Assembly: GCF_000019165.1 (NCBI RefSeq)
Contig: NC_010337.2
Location: 1,884,501 to 1,948,500, forward strand
Direction of reading: 5' to 3'
Origin: Heliomicrobium modesticaldum Ice1
GTDB taxonomy: Bacteria > Bacillota > Desulfitobacteriia > Heliobacteriales > Heliobacteriaceae
DNA length: 64,000 nucleotides
The translations under genes were made by a program, and so were the position numbers. The first letter of the stretch is position 1. Each line of letters opens with the position of its first letter. Below are positions 7,836 to 16,424 of this stretch, in pieces. The notes beneath the pieces are model-generated. The model did no database searches, was not told the DNA's origin, and saw only the letters and a list, made by a program, of their open reading frames with translations.

Positions 7836-8699
7836 ATGACGGCCCAATATATCGACGGCAAGGCCATCGCCGCCCAACTGCGGGCGGAGATCAAGGCAGA
7901 GGTCGCCAGCCTCCGTGAACAGGGGATCGTGCCCAAACTGGCCGTCATCTTGGTCGGAGACGATCCGGCGTCAGTAGTCTACGCCCGTTCCAAAGAAAAA
8001 GCGGCGGCTAACCTGGGCATCGCCTTTGAACTGTTCACACTGCCCGGCGACACGACTGAGGCTGCTCTCTTGGCCTTGATTGAAAGGCTGAACGCCGACG
8101 CCGCCGTCCACGGGATCATGGTTGAACTCCCGCTGCCCAAACAGATTTCCAAAGAGAAGGTGCTGGAGGCCATCCACCCCCTCAAGGATGTAGACGGCGT
8201 CCACCCCCTCAACCGGGGCTATCTCATGGCCGGGCAGCCCGGACTCGTGCCGGCAACGCCGATGAGCTGCATGGAACTGTTGGCACGTTCCGGCGTTGAA
8301 TTGGCCGGCAAGCGCGTTGTCATCATCGGTCGGGGCGAGACAGTGGGCAAGCCGCTCTTCTTCTTGCTCCTTCGCCGCAACGCCACCGTCACCGTCTGCC
8401 ACACCCGCACAAAAGACCTGGCCGCCGAGGTGCGCCGCGCCGAGATCGTCATCGCTGCCGCCGGCAAAGCCGGGTTGGTCACCGGGGAGATGATCGCTCC
8501 CGACGCGGTTGTCATTGATGCCGGTATTAACGAAGGCGAGGACGGGAACATTGTCGGCGATGTGAAGACGGCAGAAGCGGCGGAGCGGGCGTCGCTGATC
8601 TCGCCGGTGCCCGGCGGCGTCGGCGCCTGCACGACGGCGCTGCTTTTCCGCAACGTCCTTTTCGGGTTGAAACTGCAAGGGGGAATGGCCCATGAGTGA
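7836..8699 (+). CDS. folD: Methylenetetrahydrofolate dehydrogenase / methenyltetrahydrofolate cyclohydrolase
   Basis: Bifunctional cytosolic enzyme of one-carbon metabolism that interconverts 5,10-methylene-, methenyl- and 10-formyl-tetrahydrofolate with NADP(H). 287 residues, typical length. Family motifs are YARSKEKAAANLGI (with the catalytic Lys), VDGVHPLNRGYL and PATPMSC. The dinucleotide-binding turn reads GRGETVGKPL where most members have GRS. Start ATG with GAGGTGGG a few nt upstream. It overlaps fchA by 8 nt, linking two folate-interconverting activities. Confidence 0.96.
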   Translation: MTAQYIDGKAIAAQLRAEIKAEVASLREQGIVPKLAVILVGDDPASVVYARSKEKAAANLGIAFELFTLPGDTTEAALLALIERLNADAAVHGIMVELPLPKQISKEKVLEAIHPLKDVDGVHPLNRGYLMAGQPGLVPATPMSCMELLARSGVELAGKRVVIIGRGETVGKPLFFLLLRRNATVTVCHTRTKDLAAEVRRAEIVIAAAGKAGLVTGEMIAPDAVVIDAGINEGEDGNIVGDVKTAEAAERASLISPVPGGVGACTTALLFRNVLFGLKLQGGMAHE

Positions 8700-9327
8700 C
8701 ATCTTTGCGCGGTCGCTGCGGGAGGTTATCGCCGAGGCCGCGTCGGCAGCGCCCACACCGGGCGGCGGTTCTGTTTCGGCCATCACCGGCGCCTTTGGCG
8801 CAGCCATGGTGGCTATGGTGGCCAACTTGACCGTAGGGAAGGAAAAATACCGAGATGTAGAAGCCCAGGTGCGGGAGCAACTGCAGCGGCTGGAAGGGAT
8901 CACCGCACGGCTGGAAGGGCTCGTCCGGGCTGACATGGAAGCCTTCGCGGCATTCATGGCCGTCTACAAACTGCCTGCAGATACGGATGAAGAAAAAGCG
9001 GCCCGGGCAAGAGCGCGCCAGGCTGCGGCTATTCAGGCCACCGAGGCGCCGCTGGCCATCGGCGACGCCTGTATCGAGGCATTAGAGGCGGCCGTGGTGT
9101 TGGCGGCTATCGGCAACAATAGGGCCATCTCCGATGTGGGCGTTGGCGCCTACCTGGCCGAAGCGTCCCTGAAGAGCGCGCTGCTCAGCGTCGATATCAA
9201 CCTCCCCGCCATCGACGATGCCGCCTATGTGGACAAGGCCAAAGGGCGTCGAGACCGGTTGCTCGCCGAGGCCGAGCGTCTGCGCGCCCAGGCTGTCCAT
9301 ATCGTCAGCAAACGGATTCATGGGTAG
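8692..9327 (+). CDS. fchA: Cyclodeaminase/cyclohydrolase family protein (FchA-like)
   Basis: A 211-residue helical protein of the formiminotetrahydrofolate cyclodeaminase / methenyl-THF cyclohydrolase family. Clear family signature PTPGGGSVSAITGAFGAAM near residues 22-40 and VGKEKY shortly after. It overlaps folD, so it probably acts in the same C1-folate flow: either the methenyl-THF cyclohydrolase of acetogen-like pathways or the formimino-THF step of purine/histidine breakdown. The folD context favours the first, but a HutP homologue elsewhere in the window leaves the second open. Confidence 0.88.
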   Translation: MSDIFARSLREVIAEAASAAPTPGGGSVSAITGAFGAAMVAMVANLTVGKEKYRDVEAQVREQLQRLEGITARLEGLVRADMEAFAAFMAVYKLPADTDEEKAARARARQAAAIQATEAPLAIGDACIEALEAAVVLAAIGNNRAISDVGVGAYLAEASLKSALLSVDINLPAIDDAAYVDKAKGRRDRLLAEAERLRAQAVHIVSKRIHG

Positions 9328-9409
9328 ATAAGTTCATCGCACCAGGGAATGGAATATTATCGCGCGCTTGGTGGGATGCTATTCTTCCGAATGGGAGGGT
9401 AGCGGCTCC

Positions 9410-10246
9410 ATGACCAGGCTGTTGTTTTGGACCCTCATGGGCGGCGCTGTTGTCGTTCTCATGGGGGTTCTTGTTGCATATCTGCCCTTTACCATGCAGA
9501 TCCGTTACCACAGGAACGGAGAAGACGATGACTTCGTCGTCAACTGGGTGTTGTTTGGCATCCCTCTCAATCTGATCACCTTGCCGAAGGCCAGTTTGAA
9601 ATCAAAAAAGACGCCGCCAAAGATCCTGTTCCGCCTGAAAAAGCTGTATCAAGGGAAAGCGCATAAACAGGAGAAACGAGTCGACCGCTTCCCGGGTATT
9701 TTTATGTCCGCTTGGCCGAGTCTGAAACGGGTCCTTCTGATGGTTCGCCTGGAAAAAAGCAACTTTCGGCTCCGCCATTTGCGCTGGGAGACGCGCATCG
9801 GCGGCGGGGACGCTAAGGATACGGCTCTGCTGGCAGGCGGCTTATGGACGTTGAAATACATGCTGGCGGCATGGTTGGAGCGGTTTGCCGACAGCGTGGA
9901 CGGCCGACCGAAGGTTATGGTCGTTCCTCTTTACGGCAGCAAAAGGTTGGACGTCCGTTTCGATTGCACATTCACCATCCGACCCGGTCACATCATTGTC
10001 GTCGGCTTATGGAATGGCGGTTACTTTCCAGGGAACATACCGAAAATTTTTACTAAAGCCGGTGCGAAAAAAAAGCAGCCCTCCCACGCCGATGCGCCTG
10101 CTGTCATTGGTGAAGAGCGACCGAGAGAGGATCAGCGTCAGCACAGCCCCATCGGCGTCCGCCTTTCTCGACCGGTTGTCAATCGCCCTAAAAGAAGAGA
10201 GAAGAAGTTAAAAATCAGGGAAAAAGTAAAGGCGGGAAGTCAATAG
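9410..10246 (+). CDS. DUF2953 family protein
   Basis: A 278-residue protein with one N-terminal membrane segment (TLMGGAVVVLMGVLVAYL) and a cytoplasmic or envelope domain containing NWVLFGIPLNLITL, a basic linker, then RLRHLRWETRIGGGDAKDTAL and FDCTFTIRPGHI, all characteristic of DUF2953. The tail is strongly basic. The start at 9410 is chosen for GGGAGGG 6-9 nt upstream. In spore formers this family often sits next to a GerW/YtfJ gene, as here; its role is unknown but sporulation is a reasonable inference. Confidence 0.85.
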   Translation: MTRLLFWTLMGGAVVVLMGVLVAYLPFTMQIRYHRNGEDDDFVVNWVLFGIPLNLITLPKASLKSKKTPPKILFRLKKLYQGKAHKQEKRVDRFPGIFMSAWPSLKRVLLMVRLEKSNFRLRHLRWETRIGGGDAKDTALLAGGLWTLKYMLAAWLERFADSVDGRPKVMVVPLYGSKRLDVRFDCTFTIRPGHIIVVGLWNGGYFPGNIPKIFTKAGAKKKQPSHADAPAVIGEERPREDQRQHSPIGVRLSRPVVNRPKRREKKLKIREKVKAGSQ

Positions 10247-10379
10247 CGGGTCTTCGTTGTTCGATTGTAACGAATAGGGAAAGAGACGAGAATAAACAGA
10301 ATAAATAGATGAGCGTATAACCGTAACTTGGAATCGCCATAATAGCTCTAGCAATGAAGTTATAGGGGGATGAAGCATA

Positions 10380-10820
10380 GTGAGCCACCCCATTGAAGCA
10401 TTGATGAAAACCGCCATGCAGAGCATCAAGGAAATGGTCGACGTGAACACCGTCGTCGGAGATGCTGTGGAAGCGCCGGACGGCAGCTTGATCATCCCCG
10501 TATCCCGCGTGGCCTGTGGGTTTGCCGTCGGCGGATCTGAATTCGCAGAGCCGAAGGAGGCGCCTATTCCCGACGCGGAAGCGGTGCTTCCCTTCGGCGG
10601 TGGCAGCGGTGCCGGCGTCTCGGTGCAACCGGTCGGGTTTCTCGTCGTCCATCAGGGGACCGTTCGCCTGTTGCCTGTTGACGGCAATGCAGTCATGGAC
10701 CGTTTGATCGACCTCGCCCCTCAGGTGTTGGACCGCATCCGCGATATCGTGAACGATAAAGACGACGAAGAAGAGGTGCCGATCACCGTCTGTGATCAGG
10801 CCGAGGAAAAGGCCCACTGA
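10380..10820 (+). CDS. ytfJ: GerW/YtfJ family sporulation protein
   Basis: A 146-residue protein matching the GerW (YtfJ) family needed for germination in Bacillus: HPIEALMKTAMQSIKEMVD, then VISVSR-like IIPVSRVACGFAVGGSEF, a Gly-rich GGGSGAGVSVQPVGFLVV and an acidic C-terminus. The start is GTG with AGGGGG about 10 nt upstream. It follows the DUF2953 gene after 133 nt and is convergent with the PBP gene downstream. Confidence 0.93.
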   Translation: MSHPIEALMKTAMQSIKEMVDVNTVVGDAVEAPDGSLIIPVSRVACGFAVGGSEFAEPKEAPIPDAEAVLPFGGGSGAGVSVQPVGFLVVHQGTVRLLPVDGNAVMDRLIDLAPQVLDRIRDIVNDKDDEEEVPITVCDQAEEKAH

Positions 10821-10840
10821 TCAGTGGATCACGCAGATGG

Positions 10841-10980
10841 AACAAAGGAGACCACAGGAGCACAAAGGGCCACAGGAGCACAAAGGGCCACAGGAGCACA
10901 AAGGGCCACAGGAGCACAAAGGGCCACAGGAGCATAAAGGACCGCAGGGAGCATAAAGGACCACAGGAGCACAAAAGAGC
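10841..10980. repeat. 18-bp tandem repeat array after ytfJ
   Basis: Four identical copies of CACAAAGGGCCACAGGAG at 10861-10932, flanked by variant units of 18-20 bp at 10841-10860, 10933-10951, 10952-10969 and a partial at 10970-10980. There are no spacers, so it is not a CRISPR. It sits directly before a bidirectional terminator. Confidence 0.95.
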
Positions 10981-11013
10981 GGCGACCCCGATGATCGGGT
11001 CAGCCGCTTTTTT
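10975..11013. terminator. Bidirectional terminator between ytfJ and the PBP gene
   Basis: Stem GCGGC + GACCC-GAT paired with ATCGGGTC + GCCGC (about 10979-11007), preceded by AAAAGA and followed by six T, so it can stop transcription from both convergent genes. Confidence 0.85.
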
Positions 11014-11021
11014 GGTTGCGC

Positions 11022-13409
11022 CTATTCGAAGAGGACCCAATGTTCCTCCGGAGGATCGCTGTGACGATCCGGGGGCGCCGGTGGCGGTTTTTTGGCGGTG
11101 TGCCCCAGGGGAGGGCGCTCAGAGCCCGGCAAAGATGTTCCCGGTGCCGGTGCCGATGTTCCCGGATTTGGCGCTGCCGGGGAGGCTGACGATGGCGGCG
11201 GGGAAGCGGGATGGGGGGCATTCGTCGATTCCCCTGTCGATGAAAGGGGCGGCTGCTCCAATCCCGGCGGTGTGAGCCGCCGCGCCGATGGATCCGGCCT
11301 CTGTGAGGTTTGGCCTGGCGGCGTCATCTCGTCGTCAACCGAAGGGATCGGGGATGGCGCGCCCCCGCTGTTGTTCTCTGCGAGCTCTCCTTTCTTATCA
11401 TCGGGGGAAACCCAGGGGTTTACATCCTTTGGCCCCACATACCGGGCCGTCCGGTGCGCCTGATACCCCTCCGGCCGGGCAAAGGCTTCTACAGGATGAT
11501 CGTGTAGGGATGAGTTCAGCACTTCCCGGAACATCTGGGCCGGGTAGGAACCGCCGTAGACCTGCTTCAGGTAATGCTGCCTGTCGGTGCGGTCATAGCC
11601 CATCCAGACGGCGCAGGTCACCTCCGGGGTATAACCGACAAACCAGGCGTCCTTATTGCCCTTGACATTCTTGAACTCCGGCAGCGGCGGCAGTTCCGTC
11701 GTCCCCGTCTTACCGGCGACGGGGCGGCGCATCTGTGCCCGGTAACCGGTACCGGACTGAACGGCGGTGATCAGCATATCTGTCACCCGGTAGGCGGCGA
11801 CGGGAGAGAGCACCCTTTCCTGCTTCGGCTCAATCACCTTTTCATTCCCCGAGGCGTCAACGACGCGCACGACAGCGTGGGGCTCTACATAGATGCCGCC
11901 GTTGGCTAAGGCTGAATAGGCGCCGGCCATATGCAGGGGCGCGACCCCTTGGGTCATGCCGCCGAGGGCGAGAGAGAGGTAGCGGTCATTTTCAGTGAGG
12001 GGAAGACCGACCCGTTTGGAGAGTTCCACGCCATGATGGGTCCCTACCGTCTTTAACAGGTATACGGCCGGGATGTTGACCGAGTAGGCCAGCGCCTCTC
12101 GGATCGTGATGGCGCCGCGGAACTTGCCGTCATAGTTGGTCGGCGCGTAGCCGTTAAAGTCCATCGGCCCGTCATAGACGATATCCTCCGGGATGAGGCC
12201 CTTTTCCATGGCGGGGGCGAAGACCATGATCGGCTTGATGGCAGATCCCGGCTGGCGGCGCAGTTGCGTCGCCCGGTTGAAACTTCGGCGGCCGTCATAA
12301 CCGCGGCCCCCGCCGATGGCGAGGATTTCGCCGTTCTTGTGATCGACGACGACCATGGCGGCTTGAACCGGTTGATCGGCAGGTCCTGGCGGGTAGAGGG
12401 AGTCATCGTTGAGCACCGCTTCGACGCGCTGCTGGACTGCCGGATGAAGCGATGTATAAATCTTCAAGCCGCCGCGAAAGACCTGATCCTCCGTATAGCC
12501 GTGGCGGGTACAAAGCTCAGAAACGACGTGATCAATGAAGGCGGCGAACTGGCGGTTTTGTGTCAGGCCGTGCAGTTGCTGGGGGAGGGGCGCTTTTTTG
12601 GCCTCTTCGACCTCTGATTCGCTGGCGAAACCGTTTCTGGCCATGATGGAGAGGATCGTGTTCCGCCGGTCCAGGGCCGCTTCCGGATTGGTGATGGGCG
12701 AGTAATAGCTGGGAGCCCGGGGCATGGAGGCCAGCAAGGCGGCTTCGGTCAGGGTCAAAGCGGCGGCGTTTTTGCCAAAGTAGGTCTGGGCCGCCGCCTG
12801 TACCCCATAGGCGCCGTTGCCAAAATAGATGCGGTTGAGGTACATTTCCAAGATCTGCTCTTTGCTGAAGCGCGATTCGATCTGAAAGGCCAGAAAAGCC
12901 TCCTGCACCTTCCGCTTGATCGTCTTGTCGGTGTTGAGAAAGGTGTTTTTGACCAGTTGCTGGGTGATCGTGCTCGCGCCCTGGGAGATTCGCCCATCCT
13001 GAAAGTTGGTCACCAGCGCCCGTGCGATAGCCCGGAAGTCGACGCCTTGGTGGTCGTAAAAGCGGAGATCCTCGGCGGCCACGATGGCCTTTTTCATGGT
13101 CGGCGGGATTTCGTCCAAGGTGATAGGGATCCGGTTTTGTTCGCCATGGAGGGCCGTGATCACGGCGCCTTCCCGATCATAAATGAAGGAAGTGGCTGCC
13201 AGCGAACCGAGGGTGGAGGCGTTCAGTTCAGGACGGTCATGAAGATAATAGAAGATAAGGCTTACGAGGCTGACGAAGAAAAGAAAGAATATGCCCAGGG
13301 TCACCTGAAGGAGCCGTTTTTTTAAGGAACGGGGAGGATGAGGCGGGGGGCTTCCGGAGGGTGGGTTTTTATCATTCCAAGACGGATCCGGCGTGGACCT
13401 CAGGTCCAT
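11022..13409 (-). CDS. Class A penicillin-binding protein (transglycosylase/transpeptidase)
   Basis: A 795-residue bifunctional peptidoglycan synthase. A Pro-rich cytoplasmic start is followed by one membrane anchor (about residues 33-53). The GT51 domain shows AAEDLRFYDHQGVDF and RKVQEAFLA; the transpeptidase domain shows SAIKP (SxxK), YSVN (SxN) and KTGTT. The last ~120 residues are a Pro/Ser/Thr-rich, probably disordered tail, unusual in length but seen in other Clostridia. It is transcribed against ytfJ and divergently from spmA. Sporulation-specific versus vegetative use cannot be decided. Confidence 0.95.
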   Translation of the reverse strand: MDLRSTPDPSWNDKNPPSGSPPPHPPRSLKKRLLQVTLGIFFLFFVSLVSLIFYYLHDRPELNASTLGSLAATSFIYDREGAVITALHGEQNRIPITLDEIPPTMKKAIVAAEDLRFYDHQGVDFRAIARALVTNFQDGRISQGASTITQQLVKNTFLNTDKTIKRKVQEAFLAFQIESRFSKEQILEMYLNRIYFGNGAYGVQAAAQTYFGKNAAALTLTEAALLASMPRAPSYYSPITNPEAALDRRNTILSIMARNGFASESEVEEAKKAPLPQQLHGLTQNRQFAAFIDHVVSELCTRHGYTEDQVFRGGLKIYTSLHPAVQQRVEAVLNDDSLYPPGPADQPVQAAMVVVDHKNGEILAIGGGRGYDGRRSFNRATQLRRQPGSAIKPIMVFAPAMEKGLIPEDIVYDGPMDFNGYAPTNYDGKFRGAITIREALAYSVNIPAVYLLKTVGTHHGVELSKRVGLPLTENDRYLSLALGGMTQGVAPLHMAGAYSALANGGIYVEPHAVVRVVDASGNEKVIEPKQERVLSPVAAYRVTDMLITAVQSGTGYRAQMRRPVAGKTGTTELPPLPEFKNVKGNKDAWFVGYTPEVTCAVWMGYDRTDRQHYLKQVYGGSYPAQMFREVLNSSLHDHPVEAFARPEGYQAHRTARYVGPKDVNPWVSPDDKKGELAENNSGGAPSPIPSVDDEMTPPGQTSQRPDPSARRLTPPGLEQPPLSSTGESTNAPHPASPPPSSASPAAPNPGTSAPAPGTSLPGSERPPLGHTAKKPPPAPPDRHSDPPEEHWVLFE

Positions 13410-13613
13410 GGGTACACCTCCCGCTTTTACTCTTTGCGGTTTCCTTCAAAACCGTCATAGGACTGCTATGGAAAGAAACTTACTGTAATATATTAACATA
13501 AATAGACGACTAAAACCATTTTGATTCTTCCACCCGGAAGCCCTTTCACGTGCCGCTGCTGGTTCTAGCCTGTCCCTTTCGGTCATAGTTTGTACCGTCA
13601 AGGGGGTATGGCG
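13410..13613. other. Divergent intergenic region between PBP gene and spmA
   Basis: About 200 bp holding the ribosome-binding site of the PBP gene (GGGAGGTGTACC on the minus strand) and an AT-rich block around 13485-13510. Promoters for both directions must lie here, but I see no consensus pair good enough to call. Confidence 0.5.
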
Positions 13614-14201
13614 ATGAATGCCATCTGGCTCTTTTTTCTATTAGGCGGTATCGGGATCGCCGCCGCGCGGGGCGATGTGCAGAAAGTCACCGACGGGGCC
13701 TTAAAAGGGGCGGAGATGGCTGTCGAGGTCGCCCTGGGGCTGATCGGCGCCATGGCGCTTTGGCTGGGCATCATGCGCATCGCCCAGGAAGCCGGGTTGA
13801 TCGATCTGGTGGCCCGGATCGCCCGACCCTTTTTGATCCGGCTCTTTCCGTCTATTCCGTCGAACCACCCGGCGCTCGGTCACATCCTCATGAACCTGAG
13901 CGCGAATGTGCTCGGTCTCGGCAGCGCAGCGACCCCCTTCGGCATGAAAGCGATGCAGGCCATGCAGGAGCTGAATCAAAACCGGCCCGAGGCGTCGGAG
14001 GCCATGTGCACCTTTTTGGCGCTCAACACCTCCTGCATCACCTTGATACCGGCCACGATCATCAGCGTCCGTGTGGCCGCCGGTTCGGCGAATCCCACGG
14101 AAATCGTCGGTCCGACCATCTTAGCTACGATGGTCGGCATGACGGTGGCGGTCACGGCGGATCAGTTGTTGCGCAGCTATTATCGGCGACGGGGGGGCTG
14201 A
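13614..14201 (+). CDS. spmA: Spore maturation protein A
   Basis: A 195-residue polytopic membrane protein of the nucleoside-transporter-like gate family, required for spore core dehydration in Bacillus. Features: MNAIWLFFLLGGIG start, a KGAEMAVEVALGLIGAMALWLG segment, NLSANVLGLGSAATPFGMKAM and NTSCITLIPATIISVR. I prefer ATG 13614 over 13608 because AGGGGG (13601-13606) abuts the latter. Followed after 2 nt by spmB. Confidence 0.94.
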   Translation: MNAIWLFFLLGGIGIAAARGDVQKVTDGALKGAEMAVEVALGLIGAMALWLGIMRIAQEAGLIDLVARIARPFLIRLFPSIPSNHPALGHILMNLSANVLGLGSAATPFGMKAMQAMQELNQNRPEASEAMCTFLALNTSCITLIPATIISVRVAAGSANPTEIVGPTILATMVGMTVAVTADQLLRSYYRRRGG

Positions 14202-14203
14202 CT

Positions 14204-14740
14204 ATGCCCGCAGCGATCCTGGATACCTTATCCCAGTGGACTGTCCCGGTGCTTTTTGCTGTCGTGCTCGCAGCGGGAGCGTTGCGTGGCGTCAAAGTCT
14301 ACGACGCCTTTGTGGCCGGCGCCGAAGAAGGTTTTTCCATCGCCGTCAAATTGATCCCCTATCTGGTGGCCATGCTGACGGCCATCGGCATCTTCCGCGA
14401 GACCGGCGCTATGGACATGGTGATGGCCTTGTTGCATCCGATTACATCCTCCTTAGGAATCCCCGGCGAAATCCTTCCCCTGGCGGTGATGCGCCCCCTT
14501 TCGGGAAGCGGCGCCCTGGGCGTCGCCACCGAATTGATCCAGACCTATGGCGCTGATTCCTTCATCGGTCGATTGGCGTCGACGATGCAGGGGACGACAG
14601 ACACGACCTTCTTTGTCTTGACCATTTATTTTGGCGCCGTTGGCGTGCGCCGATACAAATACAGCCTATACACCGGCTTGTTGGCAGATGTGACTAGTTT
14701 TTTTGCATCTGTCTACTTTTGCAAAATTTTCTTTAAATGA
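14204..14740 (+). CDS. spmB: Spore maturation protein B
   Basis: A 178-residue membrane protein, partner of SpmA. Recognised from DAFVAGAEEGFSIAVKLIPYL, VMRPLSGSGALGVATELI and STMQGTTDTTFFVLTIYFGAVGVRR, all near-invariant in the family. Starts with ATG at 14204, 2 nt after the spmA stop; the GGGGGGG at the end of spmA serves as its ribosome-binding site. An open frame continues upstream but overlaps spmA in another frame and is not coding. Confidence 0.94.
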   Translation: MPAAILDTLSQWTVPVLFAVVLAAGALRGVKVYDAFVAGAEEGFSIAVKLIPYLVAMLTAIGIFRETGAMDMVMALLHPITSSLGIPGEILPLAVMRPLSGSGALGVATELIQTYGADSFIGRLASTMQGTTDTTFFVLTIYFGAVGVRRYKYSLYTGLLADVTSFFASVYFCKIFFK

Positions 14741-14941
14741 TTTGCAAAGTTGTCCGAAAGTGCTTTCTCTCACAAGACGATTGTGGTATGATAACAACCA
14801 GGGAAGAGTTGCGCGTCTATTCTGAAAAAAAGAAATTTGTAGAAAAGTAGCGCCGGTTCGTGGTATTTTTTTCAAGAAATGAGGAATCCTCTACCTAGAA
14901 AAGCTTATTGTCCTAAAAAACTGGAAGGAGGTGTGCCGGTT

Positions 14942-15193
14942 ATGGCCCCGTCCCCGTTCTTTCAAGCTGGAGATCGCGTCATTACCTACAATGCTCAACC
15001 GGGGACTGTCGTTGATGTCATCACTGACGACGACGATACGAAAATTTTGTTGATCAAAATTGACAACATGCCCGGGGAATATGCTTACGAATGTACGGAA
15101 GTCACCCATGCCCAATCGACAGGCAAGGGCAAGGCGACCAAATCGGATCCGCTGTTGGATTTCACCATCAAGATGAGACGTCACTATGCCTGA
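14942..15193 (+). CDS. Hypothetical protein, 83 aa
   Basis: A small acidic-then-basic protein beginning after an excellent GGAAGGAGG site 10 nt upstream. The N-terminal half resembles a small beta-barrel (FQAGDRVITYNAQPGTVVDV, then KILLIKIDNMPGEYAYECTEV), as in KOW/SH3-like nucleic-acid-binding folds, but I cannot assign a family. The C-terminus is basic (FTIKMRRHYA). The ~200-bp gap before it is AT-rich and has a TATGAT -10 candidate at 14787. Confidence 0.7.
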   Translation: MAPSPFFQAGDRVITYNAQPGTVVDVITDDDDTKILLIKIDNMPGEYAYECTEVTHAQSTGKGKATKSDPLLDFTIKMRRHYA

Positions 15194-15305
15194 GCAGAAG
15201 GCGGGCTGTCATCCCAATCGTCCTATTTGTTCAGCCGCCCCACCTTTTCCGGGCGCCCGGTCGTCATGATCGGGAGACATTCTTTGCATAAAGCGATGGG
15301 TGATG

Positions 15306-15336
15306 AAAGGGCCTGCTGCGGGTGCGGGCCTTTTTT
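15306..15336 (+). terminator. Terminator before rluB
   Basis: Stem AAAGG-CCTGC with one bulged G paired to GCGGGCCTTT, followed by T6 (15331-15336). It separates the 83-aa gene from rluB; a TATAGT at 15363 is a possible -10 for the next gene. Confidence 0.75.
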
Positions 15337-15422
15337 GTGTGCCCCCGATGGTGTTTTCATGGTATAGTGTAGGCAGACAGGAAAAACTAAGCCGGAATCG
15401 GATCCGAGAAATGAGGGCCTCT

Positions 15423-16424
15423 ATGGACAGTCAAACTGTTCGTCTGCAAAAACTGCTGGCGGCGCACGGCGTCGCTTCTCGCCGCGAAGCGGAAGCTATG
15501 ATCCGGGCGGGGCGGGTGCGCATCAACGGGACCGTCGTGCGGGAGCAGGGGGTTCGCGTCGACGGAGCCCGGGATGTGATCGAGGTGGACGGCCGTATCC
15601 TGAAACGGCGCGAAGCGCCCCTTTATTACGCCTTGTACAAGCCGAGGGGGGTCGTCACTACCTGCAAGGATCCCCAGGGACGGCAGACGGTGATCGGCCT
15701 TCTTTCCGGTGTCAATGAGCGGGTCTATCCCGTGGGCCGGCTTGATCGGGATACGGAAGGGTTATTGTTGTTGACCAACGACGGGCAGTTGGCCTTCCGG
15801 CTCACCCACCCCCGTTTCGGTGTCGAGAAGACTTACCGTGCCCGACTGCGCGGTGACGTGAGCGCTGGGGCCTTGAAGGCGCTGGCGGAAGGCGTTCAGC
15901 TGGAAGACGGGGTGACGGCGCCGGCCCAGGTCCGGTTGCTCCGCCGGGAAGGGGACGCCACATGGATCGAGATCAAGATCCATGAGGGTCGCAAGCGCCA
16001 GATCCGCCGGATGGGCGATGCTATCGGTCATCCGGTCATCGATCTGGAACGGATCGCTTTTGGACCGATCACCCTGGGCAAATTGAAGCCCGGCGAAGTC
16101 CGTCCGCTGACTTCGGCCGAACTCCGGGCCTTGAAGTCGGCGGCGGGGATGAAAGAAGCGACCGCCCACGGCAGGGACGAGCGCAGGCAGACGGCTCGGC
16201 CGAGCAGGACGGCTGCGACGGCCAAAGTGGCCTCTGCGCACAAGGACGCGGGTAAGGGCGTTTTCAAAGGTCTAAAGGGTTTGCGGGAAGCGAGCAACGG
16301 AGGCGATGGGCGTGGCAAGAGCGCGTCTGGAAAAAGGTTTGATTCAGGTGTACACGGGAAATGCCAAGGGAAAAACGACGGCGGCCCTTGGTCTCGCCCT
16401 GCGGGCCCTCGGTCACGGGTTTAA
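15423..16424 (+). CDS. rluB: Pseudouridine synthase RluB/RsuA family
   Basis: A 333-residue RNA pseudouridine synthase. An S4 domain (RLQKLLAAHGVASRREAE) is followed by the catalytic domain with PVGRLDRDTEGLLLLTNDG (catalytic Asp) and HEGRKRQIRRM. The usual family length is about 240; here a basic, Gly/Ser/Ala-rich tail of ~90 residues follows, the last part of which overlaps cobO by 113 nt in another frame. The start at 15423 is chosen for AATGAGGG 5-8 nt upstream and agreement with the family N-terminus. The rluB-spm neighbourhood is conserved in Bacillus-type genomes. Confidence 0.93.
   Translation: MDSQTVRLQKLLAAHGVASRREAEAMIRAGRVRINGTVVREQGVRVDGARDVIEVDGRILKRREAPLYYALYKPRGVVTTCKDPQGRQTVIGLLSGVNERVYPVGRLDRDTEGLLLLTNDGQLAFRLTHPRFGVEKTYRARLRGDVSAGALKALAEGVQLEDGVTAPAQVRLLRREGDATWIEIKIHEGRKRQIRRMGDAIGHPVIDLERIAFGPITLGKLKPGEVRPLTSAELRALKSAAGMKEATAHGRDERRQTARPSRTAATAKVASAHKDAGKGVFKGLKGLREASNGGDGRGKSASGKRFDSGVHGKCQGKNDGGPWSRPAGPRSRV

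Noticed and set aside
10841-10980. CRISPR array
   Set aside because: Units are contiguous without spacers and only 18 bp; no cas genes nearby.
10783-11040. 85-residue minus-strand frame with LLWPFV repeats
   Set aside because: Produced by the 18-bp tandem array read in reverse; no start signal or conservation.
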